NCBI GenBank assembly: GCA_017617475.1
Contig: JAFZWC010000021.1
Location: 1 to 64,000 of the forward strand
Origin: Bacteroidales bacterium
GTDB taxonomy: Bacteria > Bacteroidota > Bacteroidia > Bacteroidales > UBA932
DNA length: 64,000 nucleotides
Reading direction: 5' to 3'
Translations under genes and position numbers: made by a program
Notes under the pieces: model-generated
What the model saw: the letters and a program-made list of their open reading frames with translations, nothing else
Told to the model about the DNA's origin: nothing
Database searches by the model: none
Shown here: positions 25,043 to 33,287 of the stretch, one piece after another
Numbering within the stretch: position 1 is the stretch's first letter
How the letters are laid out: every line of letters starts with the position of its first letter

Positions 25043-27088
25043 ATGATGAAATATGCAAGGATAGCTACGGCACTGATTGCCCTCGCGTTGGCAGGAGCAC
25101 CCCTCCCGGCCCAGGAGGTGCGCCGGGACACCATCCGGGCCGCCCGGATTACGGCCACCCTGCAGCATCGCGCCGGGACGAGGATGATTAAGTCTTCGGA
25201 TATCCGGGCGCTCATCACCCCGCTGGGGGACGGGAGCGCCATCAAGCTCATCCAGACGCTGCCCGGTGTGGCTACCGGGGCCGAAGGGTCATCGGCCATC
25301 TACGTGCGCGGCGGCAATCTGGGCAGCAATGTGATCACAATAGACGGCGTGCCCCTTTACGGCTCCGGCCACATCCTGGGTTTCTCCACTTCCTATTCGC
25401 CAGATATCGTCTCCGATACCCGCTTTATGGTGGGCGGCTTCTCCTCCGAGGAGGGCAACCTCACCTCTTCCCACATCAAAGTGGGCACCCGTGACGGTGA
25501 TTTCGACAAACTGTCCGGCGGGGTTTCGGCCAGTCCCTTCATCCTGGGGGGACACATCTCCACTCCCATCGTCAAAGACAAGCTGTCCTTCCTGGGCGCA
25601 GTCCGGTTCAGCCCAGTGGGATGGGAACTGCAGGCGGTAAAAGGGATGACCCGCGCCATGGACGGGATTTCTGATATCACGGCCCTGGTTGGGGATGCCT
25701 ATGGAAAATTCAAATGGCAGATAAGTCCCCGACAAAGCCTCTCGCTCTCGGGCTTCTACAGCCTGGACTCGTACGGCTATACGTATGGTTCAACCTCCCG
25801 GGACAAGATGGGCTGGAGCAATGCGATTGTCTCCCTGCTTCACGATATTTCCTTTGATTCCCCCTGGAGGGTGGAGACCGGTCTCTCGGCCAACCGCTTT
25901 ACCAATTACCAGGGCATGAGCAAAACTCTGGAGGGGAAAGACAATGCCGTGGATTTGCAGAGCGGGCTGGAAGAAGCCACTTTGCGGTCTACGGCCTTCT
26001 GGGAGGGAGGCTCAGGATGGACCTTCCAGGGAGGCCTGAAAGGCCGGTATGCCTCTTTCAGTCTGGGCTCTTCGGCGCGGTCCAACACGCTGCTGCTCAC
26101 CGCCCACGCCCAGATAGGGAAATCCCAAGAGGGCCGATACGAGGTGATGGCCGCCGGCAGGGTCAACTTCTTTTCTTCCGGAGCGGGAACATACAAAGGG
26201 CATGATTTGAGGGCTTTCGACCCGGAAGTTTCCGTGTCCGGAAAACTGTTCCTGATCAGGGACCTCTTGGGGCTGGAAGCTACCTATGACCGGACCGTGC
26301 AGTACTATCATACGCTGGAGGGCATCCCCCTAGGCTGGTCGCTGGACATGCTGGTCCCGTCCGACGCCCAGTTTTCCCCGGAAAAAGCGTCGCAGGTATA
26401 TGCCGGATTCTTCCTTTCCGGAAAGCAGCACCGGATTACGGCGGGTGCCTATTACAAGAAGATGGACCACCTCATCTTCTTCAAGGACGCCACCCGGCTG
26501 TTCAGTTCGGCGGCAGCCGGTTGGAGGGATAACATAAAAACCGGCTCGGGCACATCTAAAGGCGCTGAGATACTCTATGAGTTGGATTTGGAGAGGCTGG
26601 ATGCCAGAGTGGCCTACACACTTTCGAAGACAGACCGGGTCTTTGCGGAACTCAATGAAGGCGAGGCCTTCCCGGCAAAGTTTGACAGGAGGCACATCCT
26701 CAATGCCAGATTGGATTACGTGATCCTTAAGAAGACGAAAACGGAATTGGGTGTCAACACCTTCTTTACCTACCAGTCCGGTCATTGGGCCACCGTACCC
26801 GCGGGGCAGTTCAGCGGCTGGATTACCCCGGGTGGCCAGGAGGTTGTCATAAACTACCACACAGGAATTCACAATTGGCAAGCTCCAGCATATATTCGCT
26901 GGGATTTGGGTGTGTCCTTTAAATACGGTGAAGGCACACGCCATCCAGGAATGCTCAACGTTGGAATCTATAATGTCCTGAACCGGCACAATGTCTACAG
27001 CATCATGTACGACCCCGACAGCCGCAGTTGGAAGAGCCTGTCCCTTTTCCCCATCATGCCTACTGTAAACTGGTCCATGGAGTTCTGA
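25043..27088 (+). CDS. TonB-dependent outer-membrane receptor (DUF4249 partner)
   Basis: 681 residues with a Sec signal peptide (ALIALALAGAPLPAQ). It lacks the N-terminal carboxypeptidase-like domain of SusC proteins. The plug domain occupies about residues 45-165: LIQTLPGVATGAEGSSAIYVRGGNLGSNVITIDGVPLY is the standard plug signature. The rest is a beta barrel with alternating strands. It imports an unknown ligand using the TonB/ExbBD system. It begins immediately after the DUF4249 stop (TAAATGATG), so the two proteins are made together. The closest functional analogue is the SusC/SusD pair, but the substrate cannot be inferred. Confidence 0.88.
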   Translation: MMKYARIATALIALALAGAPLPAQEVRRDTIRAARITATLQHRAGTRMIKSSDIRALITPLGDGSAIKLIQTLPGVATGAEGSSAIYVRGGNLGSNVITIDGVPLYGSGHILGFSTSYSPDIVSDTRFMVGGFSSEEGNLTSSHIKVGTRDGDFDKLSGGVSASPFILGGHISTPIVKDKLSFLGAVRFSPVGWELQAVKGMTRAMDGISDITALVGDAYGKFKWQISPRQSLSLSGFYSLDSYGYTYGSTSRDKMGWSNAIVSLLHDISFDSPWRVETGLSANRFTNYQGMSKTLEGKDNAVDLQSGLEEATLRSTAFWEGGSGWTFQGGLKGRYASFSLGSSARSNTLLLTAHAQIGKSQEGRYEVMAAGRVNFFSSGAGTYKGHDLRAFDPEVSVSGKLFLIRDLLGLEATYDRTVQYYHTLEGIPLGWSLDMLVPSDAQFSPEKASQVYAGFFLSGKQHRITAGAYYKKMDHLIFFKDATRLFSSAAAGWRDNIKTGSGTSKGAEILYELDLERLDARVAYTLSKTDRVFAELNEGEAFPAKFDRRHILNARLDYVILKKTKTELGVNTFFTYQSGHWATVPAGQFSGWITPGGQEVVINYHTGIHNWQAPAYIRWDLGVSFKYGEGTRHPGMLNVGIYNVLNRHNVYSIMYDPDSRSWKSLSLFPIMPTVNWSMEF

Positions 27089-27103
27089 TACAGATTTTTT
27101 TTG

Positions 27104-27111
27104 TATCTTTG
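27104..27111 (+). promoter_or_regulatory. -7 promoter box for polA, nearly leaderless
   Basis: TATCTTTG, ending 6 nt before the polA ATG. Transcription from this box would start at or next to the start codon. The -33 region is weak. Confidence 0.55.
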
Positions 27112-27117
27112 AACTCT

Positions 27118-29844
27118 ATGGACAAACTTTTCCTCATTGACGGACACGCGCTGGTATTCAAGATGTACTATGCGTTCCTGCGCCGTCCCATGATCAATTC
27201 CAAAGGGGCCGACATGTCCATCCTGTTCGGCTTCACCAAATACCTGCTGGAGATGCTGGAAAGGGAAAAGCCCACGCATGTGGCCGTGGCCTTCGACCCC
27301 CCGGGCGGCACCTTCCGCAACCAGCTGTATCCGGAGTACAAGGGCACCCGTCCCCCTACCCCGCAACTGGTGATTGATGCCCTGGAGCCCCTCACGGAGC
27401 TGGTGCAGGAAATGAACATCCCCGTCCTGACCATCCCCGGCTTCGAGGCCGATGACGTCCTGGGATCGGCCGCCACGCAGTTTGCCTCCGACTCGCTGGA
27501 CGTATATATGGTTACCCCCGACAAGGACTACGGGCAGCTGATTGGCCCGCACGCCTTCCAGCTGAAGCCCGGCAAGAGCGGGGCCGAGGCCGAACTGGTG
27601 AACACCGCCACCCTCTGTGAGAAATGGGGAATCTCGGAGCCCGCGCAAGTGATTGACATGCTGGCCATTTGCGGCGACACGGCCGACAACGTGCCCGGCG
27701 TGAAGGGCGTGGGCGAAGTGGGCGCCGCCAAGCTCATTGCCAAGTACGGCAGCCTGGAAAACATCTACGCACACCTTTCCGAGCTCACTCCCAAGCAGCA
27801 GGAGCTCTTCCGGGAAGCAGAGCCGCACATGGCCCTGTCCAAGACCCTGGTTACCATAAAGACCGACATGGAGCTCCCCGTAACGCTGGAAGACATGCGT
27901 TACACCGGGCAGTTCCAGCCCCGGCTGGCCGAACTTTTCAACTATTATGAGTTCAATTCCCTCCGGAAATACCTTCCTTCTGCCATGCCTGCCGGACTGG
28001 GGTTGTCACCCATTTCCGTCGCCAAAAAAAAGGCCGATGCTCCGGAAAGGGTGGCAACCCCAGCTCCGGGGATTGACCACATGGCCGGCGGGGCTTCGGC
28101 CCTCTTTTTGGCCCCGGCGGGTACAGCATCCCCGATGGCGGATGTATTGAAAGCCGCAAAACAGACCGGCAAGGTCGGGCTGGTATTGGCTGGAAAGAAG
28201 TTGTTCATGGCCTCCGACGGCTTAGTGTCGCAAGGAGATACGCTCGGCCCTTCGGGCCTCTGTATGACAAAAGGCACGGACCTCGGTATGACAAAGGGTC
28301 TCCTGGAAGACCCGTCCATTGCCAAATACGGGGTGGACCTGAAGAAGATGGCCAACACGCTGGCCGAAGAAGGCATAAGCCTGGAAGGGCAGTGGAACGA
28401 CATCGAGCTCATGCATTACGTGCTCAATCCCGAGCGCAGCCACGAGCTGGCGGCGCTGTCACAGACGTACCTGGGCGTATCGCTGGAAGAATCGGCCGCG
28501 CCCGCCGTCACCGGCTCCCTCTTTGACGAAGTCCCCGAGGAAGACGACTCGCCCCGCTTCAAGGAGGCGGCCGTGCTCGTTCCTCTGGGCGACAAGCTGC
28601 GGGAGAACCTCCCCGCCTTTTACGACTCCATGGAAGAACCCCTGGCCAAAGTGCTGGCCCAGATGGAGCGCGACGGGGTAAAAGTGGACATGGAGCAACT
28701 GAAGGTCTTTGCCGACGATTTGCGCAAAGAGCTTGTGGAGCGCGAGGCGCGCATCCGGGAAATGGCCGGGGAGCCCACCTTGAACATTTCCTCCCCCAAG
28801 CAGGTAGGAGACCTTCTCTTTGACAAACTGAAACTGGATCCCAAGGCCAAGAAGAGCGGCAACAAGAGCCAGTATACCACCGACGAAGCCACGCTGGTGG
28901 CCATAGCGGACCGGCATCCCATCGTAAACGAAATCCTGGAATTCCGGGCCGTCAAAAAGCTGCTGTCCACCTACATAGAGCCCTTCCCTTCCTACATTTC
29001 GGAAAAGGACGGCCGGGTGCACACCACGTTCAATCAGGCGCTTACGGCCACCGGCCGCCTGTCCAGTTCCAATCCCAACCTGCAGAACATTCCGGTGCGC
29101 ACGGAGCGGGGCAAGGAGATTCGCAAGGCCTTCGTTCCGGGCATTCCGGACGGACTCATAGTAAGTGCAGACTATTCCCAGATTGAGCTGCGCATCATGG
29201 CTCACCTGAGCTGCGACGCCCACCTCACCCAGGCCTTCCGCGACGGGGTGGACGTACATGCCGCCACCGCCGCCAAAATCTTCCGCATTCCGGTAGAGCA
29301 GGTGACGCGGGAACAGCGCGGCATGGCCAAGACGGCCAATTTCGGCATTATGTACGGCATCTCCTCCTTCGGCCTGGCCCAGCGGCTGCACCTGAGCCGC
29401 AGCGCCGCCAAGGAACTCATCGACGGCTATTTCGGGGCCTTCCCGGCCATCCGCGGCTTCATTGACGACAGCATTGCCTTCGCCCGGGAAAACGGCTACG
29501 TGGAAACCCTCTTCGGCCGCCGCCGCTACCTGCCGGACATCAGTGCCCGCAATGCCACGGTACGCGCCCTGGCCGAACGCAACGCCGTCAACGCCCCCAT
29601 CCAGGGGACATCGGCCGATATCATCAAACTGGCCATGATAGGCGTAGCCCGTCGGCTTAAGGAAAGCGGCCTCAAGAGCCGTATGGTGCTGCAGATTCAC
29701 GACGAATTGCTGTTCGAGGCTCCGGCAGCGGAGGTACCCCAGCTGCAGGAACTGGTGAAAGATGTGATGGAGAACGTGATCAAGCTGTCGGTTCCGCTCA
29801 CCGTGGAATGCAGCAGCGGAAACAATTGGTTGGAAGCCCATTAA
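27118..29844 (+). CDS. polA: DNA polymerase I lacking proofreading motifs
   Basis: 908 residues. 5'-3' exonuclease domain at about 1-290 (KLFLIDGHALVFKMYYAFLR; FEADDVLGS; TPDKDYGQL). The polymerase domain is complete: motif A VSADYSQIELRIMAHLS, motif B RGMAKTANFGIMYGISS, motif C QIHDELLFEAP. The middle domain, normally a 3'-5' exonuclease with a DxE motif, is shortened and has no FDTET-like motif, so proofreading is probably absent. Residues about 370-395 come from REP-like repeat sequence (28222-28300). The ATG at 27118 gives the standard N-terminus and abuts the promoter; a longer frame upstream overlaps the receptor gene and is rejected. The gene leads an operon with a sigma factor and rsmG. 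Confidence 0.95.
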   Translation: MDKLFLIDGHALVFKMYYAFLRRPMINSKGADMSILFGFTKYLLEMLEREKPTHVAVAFDPPGGTFRNQLYPEYKGTRPPTPQLVIDALEPLTELVQEMNIPVLTIPGFEADDVLGSAATQFASDSLDVYMVTPDKDYGQLIGPHAFQLKPGKSGAEAELVNTATLCEKWGISEPAQVIDMLAICGDTADNVPGVKGVGEVGAAKLIAKYGSLENIYAHLSELTPKQQELFREAEPHMALSKTLVTIKTDMELPVTLEDMRYTGQFQPRLAELFNYYEFNSLRKYLPSAMPAGLGLSPISVAKKKADAPERVATPAPGIDHMAGGASALFLAPAGTASPMADVLKAAKQTGKVGLVLAGKKLFMASDGLVSQGDTLGPSGLCMTKGTDLGMTKGLLEDPSIAKYGVDLKKMANTLAEEGISLEGQWNDIELMHYVLNPERSHELAALSQTYLGVSLEESAAPAVTGSLFDEVPEEDDSPRFKEAAVLVPLGDKLRENLPAFYDSMEEPLAKVLAQMERDGVKVDMEQLKVFADDLRKELVEREARIREMAGEPTLNISSPKQVGDLLFDKLKLDPKAKKSGNKSQYTTDEATLVAIADRHPIVNEILEFRAVKKLLSTYIEPFPSYISEKDGRVHTTFNQALTATGRLSSSNPNLQNIPVRTERGKEIRKAFVPGIPDGLIVSADYSQIELRIMAHLSCDAHLTQAFRDGVDVHAATAAKIFRIPVEQVTREQRGMAKTANFGIMYGISSFGLAQRLHLSRSAAKELIDGYFGAFPAIRGFIDDSIAFARENGYVETLFGRRRYLPDISARNATVRALAERNAVNAPIQGTSADIIKLAMIGVARRLKESGLKSRMVLQIHDELLFEAPAAEVPQLQELVKDVMENVIKLSVPLTVECSSGNNWLEAH
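28222..28300 (+). repeat. REP-like sequence inserted in frame inside polA
   Basis: Two degenerate half-copies: CGCTCGGCCCTTCGGGCCTC followed by TGTATGACAAAAGG, then ACCTCGGTATGACAAAGGG. They share the GCTC...ATGACAA core with the intergenic copies. In polA they encode LGPSGLCMTKGTDLGMTKG, an insertion in the exonuclease-like domain. Confidence 0.6.
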
Positions 29845-29849
29845 CAGAT

Positions 29850-30425
29850 ATGGAGAGCAAAGAAAAAGAGTTGGTGGAAAAAGCTGTGCAGGGAGACCAG
29901 ATGGCCTTCCGCATGCTGTACCAGATTCACGAAAAAGCCGTCCGCGGACGCGTAAGCGGGTACTTCCATTGGAAGGCCGATGTGGACGACGTGGTGCTGG
30001 AAAGCTTCCAGAAAGCCTTCAGCGCCCTGCAGGGTTTTGACACACAGCGGGAGTTCCGCCCCTGGCTGCTCACCATTGCCACCCGTACGGCGCTGGACCA
30101 CCTGGAGAGCATCAAGCGGGAGACGGAGAAGAAGGAGGGCATCCTGCACAAGGCGGGGGCCGACAGTCCCGAAGGCAGCACTCCCCTCACGGACTTCACT
30201 CCGGAAGAGGAGATTATCAACGACGAGGTGCACGAGCGGCTCATGGGGTTCATTGACGAGCTCCCCTCGCTGTACAAAGACGTCATGATCAAGTACATGA
30301 TAGAAGAACTGGAATACGAAGAGATTGCCAAGGAACTGGACCTGGAACTGAACACGGTGCGAACGCGCATCCGCCGGGGCAAACAGCACCTGGCCCAGAT
30401 GATGCAAAGGGGGGAAGTGGAATGA
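29850..30425 (+). CDS. ECF-type RNA polymerase sigma factor
   Basis: 191 residues with sigma-70 region 2 (DQMAFRMLYQIHEKAVRGRV, then ADVDDVVLESFQKAFSALQGFDTQREFRPWLLTIATRTALD) and region 4 (LPSLYKDVMIKYMIEELEYEEIAKELDLELNTVRTRIRRGKQHL, the HTH). No other sigma domains, so it is group 4 (ECF). There is no anti-sigma factor gene beside it; instead it lies 5 nt after polA and its TGA overlaps the rsmG ATG. The start at 29850 was preferred over an in-frame ATG inside polA. Target promoters are unknown. Confidence 0.92.
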   Translation: MESKEKELVEKAVQGDQMAFRMLYQIHEKAVRGRVSGYFHWKADVDDVVLESFQKAFSALQGFDTQREFRPWLLTIATRTALDHLESIKRETEKKEGILHKAGADSPEGSTPLTDFTPEEEIINDEVHERLMGFIDELPSLYKDVMIKYMIEELEYEEIAKELDLELNTVRTRIRRGKQHLAQMMQRGEVE

Positions 30426-31075
30426 CAGCCCGGGAGTTCTTAGATTTCATCCAGGCCGACTTCTCCCTGTCGGCCCGCCAGGAAGACCGCTTTCTGGCTC
30501 TGGATTCCCTGTACCGCGAGTGGAACGCCCAGATCAACGTGATCTCACGCAAGGACATTGACGGCCTTTACGACCACCATATCCTGCATTCCATGGCCAT
30601 TGCCAAGTACCTGGAAACAGTCCCCGGACTGGAGGAAGCTTTTGCCAAAGCCGATATTCTGGACCTGGGAACCGGCGGCGGTTTTCCGGGCATCCCCCTG
30701 GCCATCCTATACCCCGAGGCACACTTCACCCTCTGCGATTCCGTGAACAAGAAAACCATTGTGGCCCAGGCGGTTTCGCAGGCGCTGGGGCTGGAAAACG
30801 TGCAAGTGGTGAACGCCCGGGCCGAATCCCTGGGCCGCAACTTCGACTTTGTGGTTTCCCGCGCGGTGGCGTCCCTGACCGACTTCTATCCCTGGGTGAA
30901 AGGCCGCTTCAACCAGGGCATCCTGTACCTCAAGGGAGGCGACGTGAATGAGGAAATAGCCCAGGTGATGGCCCGCCACAAGATTGCCCGGGGCAAAGTG
31001 CACACCTGGCCCGTCTCTTCCTGGCTCAAAGATGAGTACTACGAAGGAAAGCTTGTCATACACATCGAAAAATAA
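30422..31075 (+). CDS. rsmG: 16S rRNA (guanine(527)-N7)-methyltransferase RsmG
   Basis: SAM-dependent methyltransferase acting on the 530 loop of 16S rRNA. 217 residues; family signature NVISRKDIDGLYDHHILHSM near residue 39, SAM-binding ILDLGTGGGFPGIPLAI near residue 79, and NARAESLGRNFDFVVSRAVA near 125. The start overlaps the sigma-factor stop (ATGA). Loss of this gene gives low-level streptomycin resistance in known bacteria; nothing here suggests it is damaged. Confidence 0.95.
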   Translation: MTAREFLDFIQADFSLSARQEDRFLALDSLYREWNAQINVISRKDIDGLYDHHILHSMAIAKYLETVPGLEEAFAKADILDLGTGGGFPGIPLAILYPEAHFTLCDSVNKKTIVAQAVSQALGLENVQVVNARAESLGRNFDFVVSRAVASLTDFYPWVKGRFNQGILYLKGGDVNEEIAQVMARHKIARGKVHTWPVSSWLKDEYYEGKLVIHIEK

Positions 31076-31076
31076 T

Positions 31077-31107
31077 TTTGCAGTTTCATTTAGAATTACT
31101 ACCTTTG
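31077..31107 (+). promoter_or_regulatory. Promoter of rpmH
   Basis: TTTG at 31077-31080, 19-nt spacer, TACCTTTG at 31100-31107: full match to the Bacteroidota consensus. Leader of about 30 nt before the ATG at 31143. Confidence 0.75.
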
Positions 31108-31142
31108 CAGTCCTTACGCGAAAAAGATAAAAAATAGATACC

Positions 31143-31295
31143 ATGAAGAGAACATTTCAACCCTCCCGCCGCAAGCGTGTGAACAAGCATGGCTTCCGCG
31201 CTCGCATGGCCTCTGCCAACGGCCGCCGCGTGCTCAGCGCCCGCCGTCGCCACGCCCGCAAAAAGCTCTCTGTCTCCGACGAAGATCGTTGGTAA
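31143..31295 (+). CDS. rpmH: 50S ribosomal protein L34
   Basis: 50-residue, very basic protein starting [20 protein letters not shown] and containing the L34 signature [25 protein letters not shown]. Length and sequence are as expected for L34 with a short Bacteroidota C-terminal extension (SVSDEDRW). It has its own promoter and is followed by a clear hairpin terminator. dnaA is not next to it, unlike in many bacteria. Confidence 0.97.
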   Translation: MKRTFQPSRRKRVNKHGFRARMASANGRRVLSARRRHARKKLSVSDEDRW

Positions 31296-31316
31296 TAGCT
31301 TTTGCACCAGACACTT

Positions 31317-31345
31317 ACCGCAGGTTTTCAAACCTGCGGTTTTTG
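31317..31345 (+). terminator. Rho-independent terminator after rpmH
   Basis: 10-bp perfect stem ACCGCAGGTT / AACCTGCGGT with a TTCA loop, followed by TTTTG. It lies 21 nt after the rpmH stop. Confidence 0.85.
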
Positions 31346-31359
31346 TTTGTCTTTATGCG

Positions 31360-31367
31360 TATCTTTG
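31360..31367 (+). promoter_or_regulatory. -7 promoter box giving a leaderless transcript
   Basis: TATCTTTG ends 4 nt before the ATG at 31372, so the transcript probably begins at the start codon. Confidence 0.5.
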
Positions 31368-31371
31368 CATC

Positions 31372-31914
31372 ATGACCAACGATGCATTGCTCGCCCTTTT
31401 CTTCCTGTCGTACCAAGGTTCCGGCGCCCTGGAAGAAGGGTATGACCCGTACGGAACCCCCGAAGAATGCGAAGCCCGGGACCTGCTGGGGTTTGTCCGG
31501 CAAGCCCGCGGAACCTGCACGGCTCCGGCCCCGGGCCTGGTCCGCATCACCCGCACCCTGCGGGTTTTCATCGGCCCCGACGAACTCAAGATCCGGCCCA
31601 TGGCCAAGACGGTGCTCCTGCTGTTCCTGCGCCATCCGGAGGGCATCCTGCTCAAACACATCTCCGACTACAGGGCCGAGATGACGGCCGATTACCGGCG
31701 CTGCATGAGAAGCCTGAACCCGGACGACGTGGACCGGCGCATCCAAAGGCTCATGGACATCTTTTCCAACGAACTCAACGTGAACATTTCCCGCGTGAAT
31801 GCGGCCCTGGCGGCACTGGTGGCCCCGGAAAAAGAACAGCTCTACCGGGTGAGCGGCAGAGCTGGAACTCCCAAGTCCATCCGGTTGGACAGGACTCTGG
31901 TTATATGGGAATAA
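31372..31914 (+). CDS. Unknown protein with winged-helix-like C-terminus
   Basis: 180-residue soluble protein with no signal peptide. The first 55 residues are variable-looking; residues about 60-170 (TRTLRVFIGPDELKIRPMAKTVLLLFLRHPEGILLKHISDYRAEM) suggest strands followed by a winged-helix-like module resembling the output domain of OmpR-type regulators, but the match is by general look only. The ATG at 31372 directly follows a promoter box; a frame extending back into rpmH was rejected. The stop abuts the stop of the convergent sugar symporter. A regulatory role is possible, not shown. Confidence 0.6.
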   Translation: MTNDALLALFFLSYQGSGALEEGYDPYGTPEECEARDLLGFVRQARGTCTAPAPGLVRITRTLRVFIGPDELKIRPMAKTVLLLFLRHPEGILLKHISDYRAEMTADYRRCMRSLNPDDVDRRIQRLMDIFSNELNVNISRVNAALAALVAPEKEQLYRVSGRAGTPKSIRLDRTLVIWE

Positions 31915-33261
31915 CTATTTCTTGATAGGATACAGCCTTAGCAGCAGCAGGATGAGCAGGGCAATGGCCGCCGGGAACAGGGAGAAGAGCAGCCACACCA
32001 TCTCCTGCACCGAAGCCTCGTTGGTAATGGTAACCACCGTTTCTCCCGTCAGAGGATCCTGGCTGGAGAGAAGCCCGGCCGCACCCAGGAGAAGGGCAAC
32101 CAGAGCACCGGAGATGGCCGATCCGAACTTCTGCGCCATGGTTCCGGAAGAGAAAATGAGGCCGGTGGAAGAAGTGCCGTTCTTCTCGGTGGCATAGTCG
32201 GCCACGTCGGCATACATGGACCAAAGGAGCGGAGAATAGATGCCGATGCCGATGGAAGTGATGATGACGTCGGCAATCATGACCCAGATCCAGGCCGGAT
32301 CCATGGGGATGAAGAAGAAGGCGATGGAAGAAACGGCGCAGATAATGGCCGCCCACGCAAAGGCCTTGTGCTTGGACCCCACCCACTTGGTGAAACGGGG
32401 AGTGAGGCCTCCCACTATCATGCACACCGCCTCACCGAACATCATGAACACCGTATAGTTGATGATGAGGCCGGAAATGGTAACGTCGCCGTGCATGCAA
32501 TACTCAAACAGATAAGCGGCCACGGCATAGCGGAACCCGTTGAAGAAATTGGTGCAAATGCCGATGAGCGTCAGATAGATCCACGGTTTGTTGCGGACCA
32601 GGTCGGCGAAGGGCTTGAACGAGAATTTCTCTGCCCTCACCGGTTCCAGCCTTTCCTTGGTTAGCAGGCCGCAGGCCAGGGTTCCCAACGCGGCCAGGCC
32701 ACCCAGCACGGCGCCCAGCACGGCATACTGGTGAGCCGGCGTTCCGCCCACCATCTTCTGCAGATACGGGAAAGAGAAGAGCGTGATGAAGCCCATGGCA
32801 TAGGCTCCCACCATGCGGAACGAGGAAAGCTGGTTACGCTCGTTGCTGTCGTCGGTCATAACCCCCAGCAGGGAACCGTACGGAACATTCACGGCCGTAT
32901 AGACCACCATCATCAGCAGATACAGGGCATAGGCGTAGACTCTTCTGCCGGCGGGCCCCAGATCGGGCGTATACAGCAGCAGGGCAAAGACAACGCCCAG
33001 CGGAATGGCGCCAAAGATGAGCCAGGGCCGATAGGTGCCCCAGCGGGACTTGGTGCGGTCGGCGATGGCGCCCATCATGGGGTCCGTCACCACGTCGAAA
33101 AGACGGGCCAGGAGCATCAGGGCTCCGGCGTCGGCCACGGTGAGTCCGAAGATGTTGGTAAAGAAGAAGGGGAAAGCGATGGACATGACCTTCCAGGTAA
33201 TGCCACCGGCAGCGGCGTCACCCAGACCATAACCAATTTTTTCCGATAATTTTACGGCCAT
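31915..33261 (-). CDS. GPH-family sugar:cation symporter (ManB-like, mannan PUL)
   Basis: 448-residue inner-membrane carrier of the glycoside-pentoside-hexuronide:cation symporter family with 12 predicted helices. Hallmark near residue 54: RLFDVVTDPMMGAIADRTKSRWGTYRPWL, the MelB-type loop. It is the last gene of the PUL, 26 nt after the epimerase. In the B. fragilis mannan cluster a similar symporter sits with the epimerase and mannosylglucose phosphorylase genes, so transport of mannobiose or mannosyl-glucose into the cytosol is inferred. The gene ends exactly where the convergent gene ends. Confidence 0.88.
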   Translation of the reverse strand: MAVKLSEKIGYGLGDAAAGGITWKVMSIAFPFFFTNIFGLTVADAGALMLLARLFDVVTDPMMGAIADRTKSRWGTYRPWLIFGAIPLGVVFALLLYTPDLGPAGRRVYAYALYLLMMVVYTAVNVPYGSLLGVMTDDSNERNQLSSFRMVGAYAMGFITLFSFPYLQKMVGGTPAHQYAVLGAVLGGLAALGTLACGLLTKERLEPVRAEKFSFKPFADLVRNKPWIYLTLIGICTNFFNGFRYAVAAYLFEYCMHGDVTISGLIINYTVFMMFGEAVCMIVGGLTPRFTKWVGSKHKAFAWAAIICAVSSIAFFFIPMDPAWIWVMIADVIITSIGIGIYSPLLWSMYADVADYATEKNGTSSTGLIFSSGTMAQKFGSAISGALVALLLGAAGLLSSQDPLTGETVVTITNEASVQEMVWLLFSLFPAAIALLILLLLRLYPIKK

Positions 33262-33287
33262 AGTAGTTTAGTGTTAGTCTCACAAAT

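Noticed and set aside
28222..28443. Short minus-strand frame with the peptide CHTEARRAE
   Set aside because: It is the translated REP-like repeat inside polA, the known source of spurious small proteins.
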